64,000 bases of DNA, from positions 19,118,212 through 19,182,211 of the forward strand of contig NC_054876.1 of NCBI RefSeq assembly GCF_018320785.1. The letters run 5' to 3'. The DNA is from Cheilinus undulatus. Lineage: Eukaryota > Chordata > Actinopteri > Labriformes > Labridae. The notes under the pieces are model-generated. The model searched no databases. It saw only the letters and a list, made by a program, of their open reading frames with translations, and was not told where the DNA came from. The translations under genes and the position numbers were made by a program. Below, in pieces: positions 25,002-37,690 of this stretch. Numbering within the stretch: position 1 is the stretch's first letter; every line of letters starts with the position of its first letter.

Positions 25002-28000
25002 TAGCCAAATTTCATTCAGAGAGTGAGAGCAAGGGGGAACAGGTAAATATTGACAGAGGTCTAGATTAAAATGCTCTGCTGAGTTTTTAAATGGTTATGT
25101 AACAGTCTTACTAGTGAGACCTGGGTAGGTGTTTGACACATCGATTTACAGCACACTGCAAAAACAGCCTCTTTTTACAATTTCCCCAGCAGAGTTTCTC
25201 AATTAAGTGAAACATTTCACCGTTAAAAGAAAGCAGGATCAGTTTTTTGTGAGGAAAACATTACCTAAGCATAGACAGCACAAGATCTGACAGAGATTAG
25301 TTGTACCACTTCATCCACATGGGGGCACCAAAATTAAAAACAAAGTAACAGTAACTTAAGCCTTATGCTGCTGTGTAGTACAATGAAGTGAAACATACAT
25401 GAATCTCTGTTAATCATTACATACAGATAAATCTGTCTGTTACCAACTAGGAATAGATATCTTTACTATCAATTTGCTCCATTATCAAAAAATTTCATCA
25501 GCTGTTGTTTGGTCACTTTTCTTGGAAGCACCAAGGCACCATCTTATGATCACACCATAGTAAAAAAGAAAAAATATTAACTTTTTCTTCTCAAACCAAC
25601 AGTAGATGTATTTTTTTATTATTAAAAGTTGTTGTTGTGCCCACTATAATGCATCCCCTGCATTTACAAAAGCTTGAAATGACAGGTATAATGATAATCA
25701 AAAGCGTTCCCAAAGACACGGCAGGGGATGTAAAATCAAGCAAGAATGACAGGGAACTTCTGTTTCACCTTACCCTATGATTAGTCTGGTAACAGGGAAC
25801 TGGCAGTCCTTCTTTGTGGTCAAAAGCACAAATGCACAAATACTTTTTACAAACAGTATGTACAAAATATTTGTACAACCTTGAAAGTATTTTTCTAGCA
25901 GGTTAAAAGAGATGGATAATTATTAAGTCAAAAAGATTATTTTGTAATTTTGGAATGAAGTTTCCTTGTTTTTTGTATTATTTATTTTATATTGATCTAA
26001 AAAACAACAGAGCTGTGTAAATTTGGCAGCCCTTGCACACTGAGTCAGATTTATTTTCTGTTTGAAATGCTGCCTGTTAGAATTGAAATACCATGTCATG
26101 GCAATCGTGGCTAAACACTGGGACTTTTGTTCATCATTATTTTATCAGGTTTTAACCGTTTTGACCCTAGTTGTGTAGAGCAGTGGCTGCAGCTCCCTCT
26201 CTCTCACCCTACCTTGCTCTGAAACTTCACTTAAAAAAACGATGTTTGCCCGTTTCGTAGATTTCAAGCAGAGAGCATGATAGATTAAGGTCTCCATTTG
26301 AACTTGCATCTACAAAAAGCAAGAAAGACTGAACTAAACATTCATTCTATCTCTCTAAAGCCAGGTGTACACTGTGCGATTTTCCTGCAATTCAGCCACA
26401 AATTTAGAGTCGCATGACTCACTTTGAAGTCAGGCTGACTTTCAGTCGGATCGGGCATTGTTTGTCGTGCTGTGTACAGGGGGTAAAGACGGCCGACCAC
26501 AGCCCGACTATGACCTGACAACCTGCTTCCAACTGGTCAGGAGGATTTATGTTATGTTTCATATTTTGGTTGTATGACTTCAGACACTTCACAGTGAGAG
26601 CAGAAACGCGAGCAGAATAAACAACTTTGGGGGCTTGTTTTCCTTTGTAAATGGTCAGATGGATAGAAGGGGGAGAGAGAGAGAGAATTTGACTGGAGAC
26701 ACTTCACCCTGAGTGTGTGAGACTTTTTAAAAAGGAAACTCTGTGGGTTTCTGTCACAGTCCGTCCCGACTTCAGTCACACAGTGTGAGCACTCAGGTCA
26801 TGCACGATCGTCGGATTGTACGGTGTGAACACACAACTCATGCACGATGGCCGTGTGTCGTAAGCGATTTGGTTGTACAGTATGAGATGACATTCTACCA
26901 TGACTGTCATATGGTTGGCTTGAAATCACACAGTGTACACCCTGCTTAACAGGTTTCTTCTTGATTGGCACAGCGCCAGGATGCACAGGCTTTTACAAAT
27001 GATGCAAATATACAAAGGGCTGTCTTTTTTTCTCTTAAGGAACAAAGGAACAAGAAAATAGTCAGCTCCGCTTGATTACTCCACTCTGTCTCATACAGCA
27101 AAATTTGAAACTAAACCCATTGCACTCATCGTGCAAGGTGTCTGCGTATAACATTTTAGATTTTACTACAAATACAAAAAACACTGAGAACAAAAAGAAA
27201 ATGCCTTTGTGTGCAGAGACAAAATGATAATTACTTTTGGTCATATGTAAGGCAATTTAGCCCTTCATATTTTAGTTTAGTTGACAAGAACTTAAAATAA
27301 TTTAGTCCAGTCAAACAATTAAGACATTACTTCTAGTCAGAACACTGTCTCTCTTAAACTAACTAAATTAACCTATTATCATAAAATGGTATTAAGATGT
27401 CAGATAAGCTGCTTCTCTACATTACATTACAAACATTACAAAATGCGACATTATTTTTAGCAACATTCTCTAAACCAGCAGTTCCCAAAGTGGGGGTCAG
27501 GACCCCCACCGGGGTACTGAATACTGAAAGGGGGGGATTGCTGTATGCTTCCCAAAAAAATACAGAGAAATTTAATATGATTTAAAATGTTACATTTTAT
27601 CCATTATTGTCAAAGATATTGTTATAATAATTTCAATTTAAAATAAAAATGTAGTCATCTAGTAGAATGTACAAATACTCCCTAAAATGTAAGTTTGTAT
27701 GTACATGATGCTTTGTGCAACATTGTATACTTTAACCATTTAGAGAAAAGGACCCCAACTCTTTGATGCTGTTATTTTGGGGAGTAACGGGCTGAAAAGT
27801 TTAGGAACCCTTGCTCTAAACAGTCAAAAGGGAATAGGCCCAAACACAAACTAAAGTCCTACTGCGACACTATAATCAGACAATCTTGAGACTTTCTTGT
27901 GTCATATGCATCTAAAAAGGGGAGCGGTGACTCAGCTCCTTTAATACAATAGTATTACACGTGCAGTGTTTGAGGAGCTCTGTCAAGTACCTGCAATTCT

Positions 28001-31000
28001 ACACCCTCAGTCACAATCAAGTCTTAAGAGGCTTTAAACAGACATGACTCACATTGGCATGATCATCCCACTCTAATCAAAAATGTCATCTCATCCATTC
28101 TTGCACTTGACACTTATAAACCAACAATCAGCTGAAAAACACTGCAGTGACACAATGTCAATGTTATCCCCGTTTTAAAAATCAAAGCCCCATCAAACTT
28201 AAGAGGCACTGTTGACCTTTTTCACAATGCCTGTGGATTTTCAGCAAATTGCAGCTTGTTGCCGCTGATTGTGCAGAAGTACTTTAAGCTGCTCACTCTG
28301 TATGCTGCCCTTTAGAGAATGTAGGTTGAGGGGCCTGAAATTTTGTTGTGTTTTTAAAGGTGTCTATTCTTTCCAGTGCATTTTACTCAAGAGAGGCGTC
28401 CTAACACAATTCTGCAAAATAAGCAGCAGTGCCCATTATTTACTCTTTCACTTCCTTTAAAGGGGAACCAAAACCAGGTTAAATGTGAACTTCACAAAAT
28501 AGAACTGGAAGCAAGAGCTGGGGCCAAAAAACAGAAGGTCAAGCAGGAAAAAACAAGACGAAGTGCTTTCATGTTACAAAAAAACAAGTTAAAACTCTTT
28601 AAAACTCATATCAGTGTATAAACACAGAAAAGGATTACAAATAATTTGGTTTTAAATAAGAGACTATAAGTAAAAGCTGAAAAAAGGATTATGTGCCCCA
28701 AGGTGATGTTTGATTTCTTAGGAAATAGGCCTCAAAGCTTTTTAAAAAAGCTCAAAGGAGAAAGATAAAAAGAGCTGGCTCTCATCCCTACCAGTTCAAC
28801 AGAAATCTACAGCAAAGAGATGGTTGGTTAGCTAAAAACTTCAGCAGTTAACCTGACACTATCAAAAGGAAATAAAGATACATATTAAAGCTAGACTCGA
28901 CTAAGAGAGTAAAGTGGCAACTTCTGGTTTTAGGAGTTTCAGTATGTGCCTACTCGTTTCAGATAAACAGATAAAAGCTTAGCAGTTAGCATGTTTTTGG
29001 AACAGCACAGTATGACTGTTTTATAAACTAGAAAATGGAAATAAAGTTGTATGTAGACTGTTGAAAATTATATTCAAATAAAACTACTCAACCGAAGTGA
29101 TGAGTCACCACATCCAGCATGATAATAATGTGCAAAGAGAAACGAAGGCCAGCAGAGCTAGCTGCTAAATGTTAGCTACACTTTACACAGCATATCAGGC
29201 TCACATCATACCCACCTACACAATGACCCTGTGATGAATTTGACTGTTCTCTAAGCATTTTCTCCTCTTTGGGCAGTAAGCTGAATAGGGAAATAGACAT
29301 CTGGGAACGTCTTTAGTTTAAAACCCTTTTCCCTCTGGAAGACCCCCAAAACAGACTGTCACTTAAAAACTGGTACAATTTGTATTCTGGATTGTAAGTT
29401 AATACTAGTATTACAATGTTGCCATAATTGGAACAATCCAAGACAATCTCATGATAACACAACATAATATCTGATTTACTGGCTGAAAGATTTTGTTACC
29501 AAAAGAAAAACTCAATCTAATTATTTCCTGGCTTCTGTTGACTATGCAAAGTTTGGGCTCTCCAAGCTGTTGTTTTCCACCCTATTTATCTTTTGCTCTG
29601 ACTCTTGTTGTGAAATGGGGAAAAGTAACCTGGCACGCCAGATGGATGTGTTTCACACATCCATCTGGAAAACGACTCATAAAAAGCATTTGGGAAAGGG
29701 CAGAGTATTTGAAAAAAACTCAGAGGGTGACTGGATGAATGTTCTGTCTGTCACGTCTTTACAGGCCAATCAGAGCAACAAAACATGTGACATAGCCACT
29801 AACAAGCTGTGCCCCTACCGAAAGGAGTAAACTTCATATAGAACTGCATAACGTGAACCATGGCGACTGTAGACATGTCAGTACACAAATGTTGTCATTT
29901 TCGAAAAGAACACCACCAATGCTACTCTTTGTTCTTCTTTTAACAAAGAAATGTCGTCAAGTTCTGATAAAACTGGCGCTTTAGCAGCATCCACACTAAT
30001 GTCTTCCACCATATCTGCACCAACGTCTTGTTGCTGCTTGCGATACGTCACAACTCTGCCCGCACCCGAAAGTAGTGCCCCTCATTGCGGATTGGTCCTG
30101 TCACTTTCTAACCGGGCCCAAATGGTTCAGATGGGAGCTTTGCAAGACAGATTCACCAGTGAGAAACACAGAAACGGGAGTATCCATCTGCTTTGCAAGG
30201 TTGGGGAAAAAGCTAATGAGCAAATTAACTATTGCTTTAAGAGGAGCCAAATTTCATCTGCAAAACTTATAAAAAAGCATTTAAAATCAACCAACAGAAT
30301 GTGGTATAACCAATCTCTGTGTCTTACCGTACAGTAGTAGTGAACTGTGTGTCATCAAGACCAGTTCCCTCTTCAAGGGCCAGAGACAAGGCTCCGAGAC
30401 TTGTCCAGTGCTCAGGGTCACAGGGGTATCGGCCTGTGAGGATGTTGCTCCTGGCCTCCTCGTACAGAAGTCTCAGCACGCCCTCATCATCTACCTGCTC
30501 AGGATGGAGACAATATCAACAGTATAACAGTCATCACAAAAACAGCCCTGAGTTAGTCTAAGGACGCACCTTTGAATAAAGGAAAACAACTTTGAGGAGC
30601 AAAAGTCTTCAATTGAACTCACTTAAGATTTTATAGGTAAAAAACACATGGACTTGTAAGACGTGATTGATATAAAAGCCTTTAAAATTCACTCATATCA
30701 ACATAAATAAATGTTCAAATACCTGTTGCTCTTTATATTTAGGGTAAAATACATTTCGGCGGAACTGGAGATATGGTTCATCTGAGGAAAAAGAGGAGGA
30801 TAAGGATGCATTAGGGACAGGCGGCCATCTTTATCATCATCATTTTGTTCAATTTTCACAGAGTGGGATTCAGCCCAAAGTGGAGGAGTGAGAGTACAGA
30901 GAAAAACACTTCTGTGGAGGTGGGGGCATCTGCCAGTCAAGCCCCCTCCAACCCACTCTGTTATGAAATATTGTCCTCTCCTGTAGTGTGGGAGGAAACC

Positions 31001-34000
31001 CTTTCTTCTCCAAAAAAAACCACAACATTTAATAGATTATGCAATTTTTCTATCAGGAAAGCTGTCAATGCATTTTTATGATGCACTCTGCTGACTATCA
31101 CCTGTCCTGAACAACCCTGCAAAGTCACAAAAACACCCATTTGTGCTGTTTATATAGTGGCCAAAGCCATGACAACACCAGACTGAGTCAGCAACACAAC
31201 ACATGTGTGACTAACTTATTCTGTGTCTTTTTCAAGTTAAATACACCTTATTTTCCTTCTTTAACGCTATCCAACTGTGTGACTGATAACATCATTATAA
31301 ACATACAGCTCCACAACAGCTGATATAAACCTTAGAAAAAGTAAATGCAAGGTGTTGATGGCCTGGTGGTTAGGTTGCACTCTGTGAACTGAGGTGAAAT
31401 CCCCAGGACAGGCAGCCCAAGACAGAATATGGCCTGCAGGTCCTTTAAAACTTGTCATTCCTCTCTCTCTCTCCCTTATTTCTATTTCTACAGTCAAAAA
31501 AAAAAGGCATGAAAGACTAAAAAATAAATCTTCAAGAAATGTATATTCAATGTACACAGAGACAAATGTTGTCATTATGTAAGTGTGTTTGTCTGTTTCT
31601 ATCTAAACTCTTTTTGGAACTGTGTCAAAGAACATTGGATAAAAGAAAAATGTGTGAAAATGCTTGGTCGATGAAGCAGATTCTGACCTAATTCTCTTGT
31701 GTGGTCCGATTGTTTGTCCAAAATCTAAAATCCCTCAGTCTTAACTCTGATAAGATAACGATAAACAAACAAATAAAGCTCAAGCTAAAACAGCTCATGC
31801 TCTGGATTTTGCTTCAAATATGACATAACTACCAACTTTTAAATTTTAGAAATATTTCTGAGGTTTTCACTTCTAATGTCACATTGCGACCGGTATAATA
31901 AGGCTTAACACTTGCTTTAAAACTCACAAGATGACAATTATTGAGTTTTCAATGCTCGGGTTTCCAGTATGTGCAGGACTTGTCCACATGTTGCGGAACT
32001 TGCTACACATGACTGGGTCGGGTTTACTGAAAACTTGCCTCACAGAAAACTGTGTTCACTCTGCATAGCATCAGTATTTCATGCCATCTTATCTTATGTC
32101 ATTCCTGTTTAGTTCTGTAATTCCACTTGGCAAAAATCAGCATGTAAAATTGTCTTTGATCCGTTCTCCTTCACACCGTCATATTTTCTTATGTTCCAGC
32201 TTTAACTTGGCTTGTCAAGCCACAGGTTTTTATTGCTTGAGATGCAAACTCCCAACTTCCTTTTATTTATTCCAAACAAACCTCACAGCTCTTAAAATGT
32301 TATTTACACAGAGTAAGCTACCAAGCACTAACAATATATAAATAAGCTACAAATCCACTGGGAACAGCTGCAGAGAAAGAGGCTGTACCTCTGGCATACA
32401 AAGACACACAGTGTTACTGAGAGCATCAGAGGGTGTTTTTACAGTTTTAACACACATCAGTGTTTCAGTCATTATCACTCAACATTTCCAAGCTAGTAAA
32501 TAAAGACACATCTCCCCATCATGTGAGGATGTTTCTGAAACCAAGGCTGACAAGCTGCATGGGAACCTAGCCTATTATCCAAAACAGTAAGATTTCTTCC
32601 AGCAACATTTCCTTTTTTACTGTGGATTCATGGCACATTACAACAAGTGATGATTTTTCCTTTCACTGCTTTTAACTGCATTACTGACACCCCTTTTCCT
32701 GCCTTTGTCAAGCACAAGCACTGTTATTAGAACTTGTTTAGAAACTTGGTTAAGTGCAGGCATAGCTGTGAAAGTGTTATTCTCCAGCAGAAATTTAGCT
32801 TTAATAATTACATCATTAAATTTTTACTCTGGTTACAAAAAAGTCTTATCCTGACCAGATGAGTCTGGACAAGATTGAACTTTACTTAGTGGGCAGAAGA
32901 AGAGATGGACATGATCTTACCACTAGGCTATCTGAGCCACAATTGTACTTAAAATTAACAGGATTTAAAGGTTTTGATTTTCAAATGAACACTAACAGCC
33001 AATATTAACAATTAACAGATTAACAGACATTGGAATTTCTACATCTGTTTCAGGTCAAGTTCAAACAATTTTTAAGCACTTTCAGGGTGTATTTCCTGCC
33101 TCATACAGCTGCAGTAAATTATGTATTTTCAGATTTTAGCTTATTTAGTTCGTTAGAATTGAGTAGTTAAGTCAGTCCAATGTTTGTTGAAATTTGCTGT
33201 ATTGAACTAACATTTCAGTTGCTGTTAAGTTAAGCTAACACAGCACCAATCTAGCACATTCTCACCTTAAATTCACTGACAGATCTGAATCACGAATGCA
33301 AAACCATGCAAAGCAGTTTACATTTGATTTTATTTCTTTGCCATATTGGCAAACTATTCAGTCAGGTAGCTATTTATTGAGACAAAAATCAGAGAAAAAA
33401 GCTATTACAATTTCAAGCACTTACAGTTTCAAAAGTCACAGTACTTTTCAAACCTTGAAAGCCTTTTCAAAGATTTGAAGCACTGAGACTTGTGCCCAGC
33501 TCTGCTAAGTACCTAGAAACCCACAGTCACGCACACTCACCTTGTGAAATGTCTTCCTCTGAGGCCTGAGTGAAGCGGTACAGCAAGTCCTGCCACTGCC
33601 GACACAGTTTGTACGGTTGATGCCTCGATTTTAACTGCAAGTCTGAGGAGTAAGATGGAGGTAAATGTTACACAGTAAGATGTGTCGGCTTTGTTGCTCT
33701 AAAACTGTTTTGTAAATATTCCTAGTGAAGTTAAATACATACTGTAATGAACCTGCTTCTATCATTTCATTCATAACACAAGCAGGGTTGTTTTTACCGA
33801 GCATTCATAGGGGGAAAAATCCAACATTGCTACACTTTATCGTCAGATAATGATTATTTCCCTTGAGAAAGAAGCCTATATATGCATCTTAATAATTTTG
33901 TATGATTGCCCTAAGAGATAAAAGGGTTCCAGCTGTTGTGAGTGTAAATGGTGGGAGGAAAATGTTCTTACCGAGCAGAGGAGAACAAAGCCAGAAGGCA

Positions 34001-34372
34001 AAAGCATCCTGTGCAGAGTCAGGAACATGGAGAGCCTCACGAACACTGCGACCTAACTCCTGTACACTGACACTGCCAAGCCCTTCAACTGTTAAATGTA
34101 CTGCGCTGTCACCAAACAAGTAAATTAGCACATCTTGAGCTGCGGGAACACAGATAAAGAAGACAAATTCAAAATGGGTTACAACATAGCAGCATTATAT
34201 CTAAATTTAATCTTGAACTAAATGTTTAATTTGCTACAGAAACACACAATGAAGTTGTTAAACACAGTCATATTATTTGCTGCACCATACCACGGGAAAG
34301 TGTTGCAGAAGAAGCAACACTTCCTCTCTGCGAGAGATCATCTGATGAATCTGGAGGAAAATCTCCTTCCAT
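21859..34372 (-). CDS. frmd8: FERM domain-containing protein 8 (10 coding exons)
   Basis: This is a complete coding gene. The exons, in order of translation, are 34291-34372, 33972-34139, 33541-33642, 30723-30781, 30328-30494, 24548-24763, 24323-24446, 24037-24186, 22825-23050 and 21859-21971 (stop TAA). Splice phases are continuous throughout. The start [20 protein letters not shown] leads into a FERM F1 lobe ([19 protein letters not shown], then [12 protein letters not shown]). Next come [32 protein letters not shown] and [20 protein letters not shown] for the middle lobe, then [20 protein letters not shown] and ILWLEFDG with [13 protein letters not shown] for the PH-like F3 lobe. The tail [14 protein letters not shown] and ending ESLEQG match human FRMD8. 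The known role is binding the cytoplasmic tail of iRhoms and stabilising iRhom-ADAM17 at the cell surface. A role in Wnt/LRP6 signalling is also reported for the family (Bili). The C-terminal region after F3 has a Ser/Gly-rich linker unlike human. The start ATG lies a few bases after a splice acceptor (exon edge 34379), so the 5'UTR is split. Confidence 0.95.
24950..25001. repeat. (TA)n microsatellite
   Basis: A run of about 50 bp of TA repeats with one CA interruption, in frmd8 intron 5. Confidence 0.97.
26362..26944. mobile_element. Non-autonomous DNA transposon with CAGGTGTACACTGTG ends
   Basis: Inverted ends CAGGTGTACACTGTGCGATT and AAATCACACAGTGTACACCCTG define a 583-bp element in frmd8 intron 5. 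Subterminal words recur in inverted orientation (TCGGATCGGGC, ACGATCGTCGGATTGTACGG). There is no coding capacity. The flanking 8-mers (TCTAAAGC and CTTAACAG) are at best a decayed duplication, so the superfamily (hAT-like by its ends) is not certain. Confidence 0.75.
27476..27813. mobile_element. hAT-type MITE with exact 8-bp target duplication
   Basis: A 338-bp element with ends CAGCAGTTCCCAAAG and GTTTAGGAACCCTTG, flanked by CTCTAAAC at 27468-27475 and again at 27814-27821. The ends and the 8-bp duplication are hAT hallmarks. It has no coding capacity. Confidence 0.9.
28995..29310. repeat. Dispersed repeat, copy 2 (partner at 8095-8440)
   Basis: Colinear with the vps51 intron 9 copy in the same orientation, in frmd8 intron 5. 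The best shared block is TGACCCTGTGATGAATTTGA near 29225 and near 8318. Confidence 0.6.
29627..30210 (+). mobile_element. Dispersed element with CAGATGGAT ends, copy 1
   Basis: It opens with a hairpin (CCAGATGGATGTG, five bases, then its exact complement, about 29638-29668) and closes with TATCCATCTGCTTTGCAAGG. Its left 110 bp match the inverted right end of the region 41262-42062 (CACGCCAGAT..., CATTTGGGAAA..., TGGATGAA). This shows a repeat family. The interior is non-coding, and the class is not identified. Confidence 0.65.
31352..31535 (+). mobile_element. tRNA-derived SINE in frmd8 intron 4
   Basis: It begins with an A-box-like TGGCCTGGTGGTTAGG, followed by a B-box-like GGTGAAATCCCC at tRNA-like spacing. 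Then come CT-rich and A-rich tails (TCTCTCTCTCTC near 31458, and an A run near 31495). This order is typical of pol III SINEs. Confidence 0.65.
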
Positions 34373-35049
34373 CTCTGATCTAAAAAACACAACTCAAAAT
34401 TACTCTGAGTAAATGCATAGTGACACAAAATAAACTATACAATTATGCATAACCTGTATAAGTGCATATATTTACCATCCAACCAGAAATGATAGGTCTT
34501 AATCTTTTCTTAAGATAGAATTCTTTAATGAAAAATGAAGTTAAACCAAACTTCTTCTGCCTTTTGAGGGTGACAAACAGCTCTGTACAACCTGCTGACA
34601 CTAAGCTCCATAATGTGCAAAAAAGAAATGACAATTTTATTATTCAGCTGCTTCTTCTAATCGAACAAACAGGTTTGTAATTTGTTTCTCTGAGACAATC
34701 CTTACAAAGTACTTGAACTAACATAAAAAGTGTGTAAGTACAAAGCATAAAATAATCTGTAGTTCATCCCTAAAACTACAATCTGTAAAAAATCTACTTT
34801 AAAGTTTAAGAAATGAGAAGGATAAAAAAAAAGAAAACTTAAGCTTTGGCAGGTCTATTAGTTCTGCTTAAAACTGCAAATACTCATAGACAGATTTACC
34901 ATTAGGCAAAAGGAGGCCTCATACTCTAAGGGTCCTCAAGCTATGGTCATTATAGGTGTGCATCAAATGTAAGGTATGCAGTACTGTGCAAAAGTATTTT
35001 TGTTTTATCCTAAAAGTTTTTTCCTAATTTCCATATGTATGCATTTTTT

Positions 35050-35088
35050 TGTGTGTGTGTGTGTGTGTGTGTGGGGGGGGGGGGGGGT
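35050..35088. repeat. (GT)n followed by a G run
   Basis: About 12 GT units run straight into about 15 G, in frmd8 intron 1. Confidence 0.97.
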
Positions 35089-35786
35089 CCACAGGCAGAA
35101 GTAAGCACTGAGTGTGACTTCCCCTTTTTACTAAGCACATCTTGAGCTCTTTTAGGGTAACAGTCTTTTATATATATTCAAGTCAACCGTTGGTATGGTA
35201 TGATGGGCTTCTTTGTTATATCAGCACTTGTCAAAGGTTATGTTTAAATTTCTGCAGTTTTTATACTTCTTTCTCTGTTCCTGAACTATTTCAAACAATC
35301 AGTGTTTTCTTCATCAGATATTATTCACTACGTACATTATTTCACTGCATTAGCAGTCTGCTTATGCTCATGGTCATGCTTGAAAATAAACCATTCCCAC
35401 TCATCCCACTCCCGCTCCAGAAGGAATGGCATGGTAACAGTGGCCTAAAAATTTGCATTGCACTGTATGTCTGTAATTACTTTAGATGGGTAAGATGTGC
35501 ATTTTAAAGGAAATCAAGGGCCCAAAATCAGCTGCAAAATAGATTTTGGTTATTTCATAAAGTCATTTGTGGGGTCCCTGGCCTCAACAGCAAGGTTCAA
35601 GACCTTCTTAAGCCCCAAATGTCAATTATAGTGAGGTAAATTTCTAATCATTGAGACATTTGGTTGATGGCATGCACATAAAATGTGATTTGTGGCAGAA
35701 CAGCGGATATTGTGCCAACAGCAAGCACACACTTTTTATTTCAATACGTTACACCTGGCCTAGACACATGTTAAAATATTACAAAG

Positions 35787-36173
35787 TAGGGCTGGGTAAT
35801 TAATCGCAAATTAGATTAAATCGCAATATGGTCTGCAGCAATTTTCAAATCGCAGAGGGTACAGTATTTCTTTAACCTGAAATTTTTGTCAAAATATCAG
35901 TTTACACCTCTTTTTTTGCACTAGAGATGCTGTGCATTACATATCATACAATTATTCAAGTGACATTTTTTTTTAGAATAGTCTGCAAAAAATCCTACTT
36001 TCTTCATTTTTGTATATTTTTCTTACTGAATATGAGAATAACAAAGCTATAGGTTATCTGTTGGAAGTAACATAAGATGAGGAACTTCAGAAATAACCAC
36101 ATATCAACTCCCAATTGCAATACTGGGGGGAAAAAATCGTAATTAGATTATTTTCCCAAATCTTTCAGCCCTA
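35787..36173. mobile_element. hAT-like MITE with TAGGGCTG ends
   Basis: Ends TAGGGCTGGGTAATTAATCG and AATCTTTCAGCCCTA bound a 387-bp element flanked by TTACAAAG and TCACAAAG, an 8-bp duplication with one change. It does not code. It lies in frmd8 intron 1. Confidence 0.85.
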
Positions 36174-37201
36174 TCACAAAGTGGACAATTTGAGTTATGA
36201 TGCTCTTCTAAGAGGTGACGGTCATGCACTGCTGGAGATTTAGATTTCACATCTGGGTGTGTTCTGCACTTTTCTGGCTTTGTCAAAAAGTCTGTTCTTT
36301 TTTGCCTTTAGTTACATAGGGAGGGGCCCATATCTGGTCTTTGCCTGAGCCCCCAAACTACTAAAACCACCCCTGCACATACTTTAAGGTGCATACATTT
36401 ATACTGATAGCTTTTTAGGTTATTCTCTGCTGATACCATATCTTGCTGATAGCATCTTGAATTTCAAGTCTGGGTGTGAGTGTTTATCAAGCCAACCCAA
36501 AATAAGGACCTAGTAGCTGCTTCCGCGATGATAACATTGACGCTAACAGTTTATAGAGGATATGTCTGCTTCTTTCTATAGTTGCGTTTCACCAAAAAGT
36601 AATCAGACTAATAATATAAAAGCATCACCTTGCAGCAGCGCCTCTCTGAGGTATCAAAGCAGAAAATGCCCAGCACCATCAGGACGTCACTGTCGACTTT
36701 TACTGACCTCACCCTGTTAATATGACACTACTCTGTCACCAATGTACAACACTTATGTTCACCTCATTTTATGTTTATAACGGGCGTCAAACACTAATAT
36801 AATAGCCTTAAGACAGAGAGTAAGTCCGTACGGACACACAATATCCCGAAACAAGAGCTTGTTAGCAATACAAGCTAAACTGCCTGTCTATTAGATGTCC
36901 TAACAAGACCAAACAATGACCAAAAATCCCAGTAAACAATGTAACGTCACTAAAATGTAGTTTTATTGGTTTGAATGCGAGTGAAGCAACCATGCTAGCT
37001 GCTGACGTATTATAGTAGAGTTAAGTGTTTTATTGAAATCTTTCGCTCTGTTCTTCTAATGTTAACTTAAACCAAGATATAAATGGTGTTAGCCATCAAC
37101 AAATGACTAATTTATAAGTAGTTAGCTATCTGTTAGTGTTTTGACCGACAGTCTGACATACTGTTAAGCGAGGGAAGAGAATATCAGAGTCGACCACTTA
37201 C

Positions 37202-37690
37202 CTGTCACTCCAGGTAAATTTCCTTCCTCTTACGTCTAATTCTCAGTATATGTTACGATTAATTACAATAAAACCGTGGCTAAATACATTTGCACGTCAA
37301 ACCCCGCTGTTACTGCCCAGGCTAAAGCTAGCCAGTAGTCTAAAACTAGCTTTCCGGGCAGCTGCAACAGTTAGTGTGTAATCCGGAGATGATTCGTGTT
37401 TTTTGTGAACGACTCTTTAATGGGTGTGACAATCCGGCTGCAAAAATCGAAACAAAGCTTGAAATGGTCAACTAATGGCTGGAGTGAGCTTTATATTGCT
37501 TAAGATGAATGTTAAAAATAGATAAATCGGATATAGTTTGGAATAAAATGGACCACGGTCTGTTTATAATTCAAACCGTTTAAACGAAGTCGGCTCAAAA
37601 GATGTGATCTTGAAAATGAGTCGAACAAAAATGTCAGCGCGCGTCCTCGTCACGTCACTTAACCACTACGTCATTACATCTGTGGCAGTT
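37202..37690 (-). promoter_or_regulatory. Probable frmd8 non-coding exon 1 and CRE-containing promoter
   Basis: The first coding exon of frmd8 begins at an acceptor (34379/34380), so an upstream untranslated exon is needed. At 37202, read on the minus strand, GACAG is followed by an ideal donor, GTAAGT. This makes 37202 a good candidate 3' edge for that exon. Upstream, near 37650-37675, are two TGACGT half-sites (plus-strand ACGTCA in CACGTCACTT and CTACGTCATT) beside a GCGCGCG-like patch. Half-CRE sites bound by CREB/ATF proteins are common in TATA-less promoters. No transcript evidence is available here, and the transcription start is not placed. Confidence 0.45.

Noticed and set aside
29951..30337. 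A 128-codon plus-strand open frame
   Set aside because: It lies largely inside the dispersed CAGATGGAT-ended element, and its residues show no family signature.
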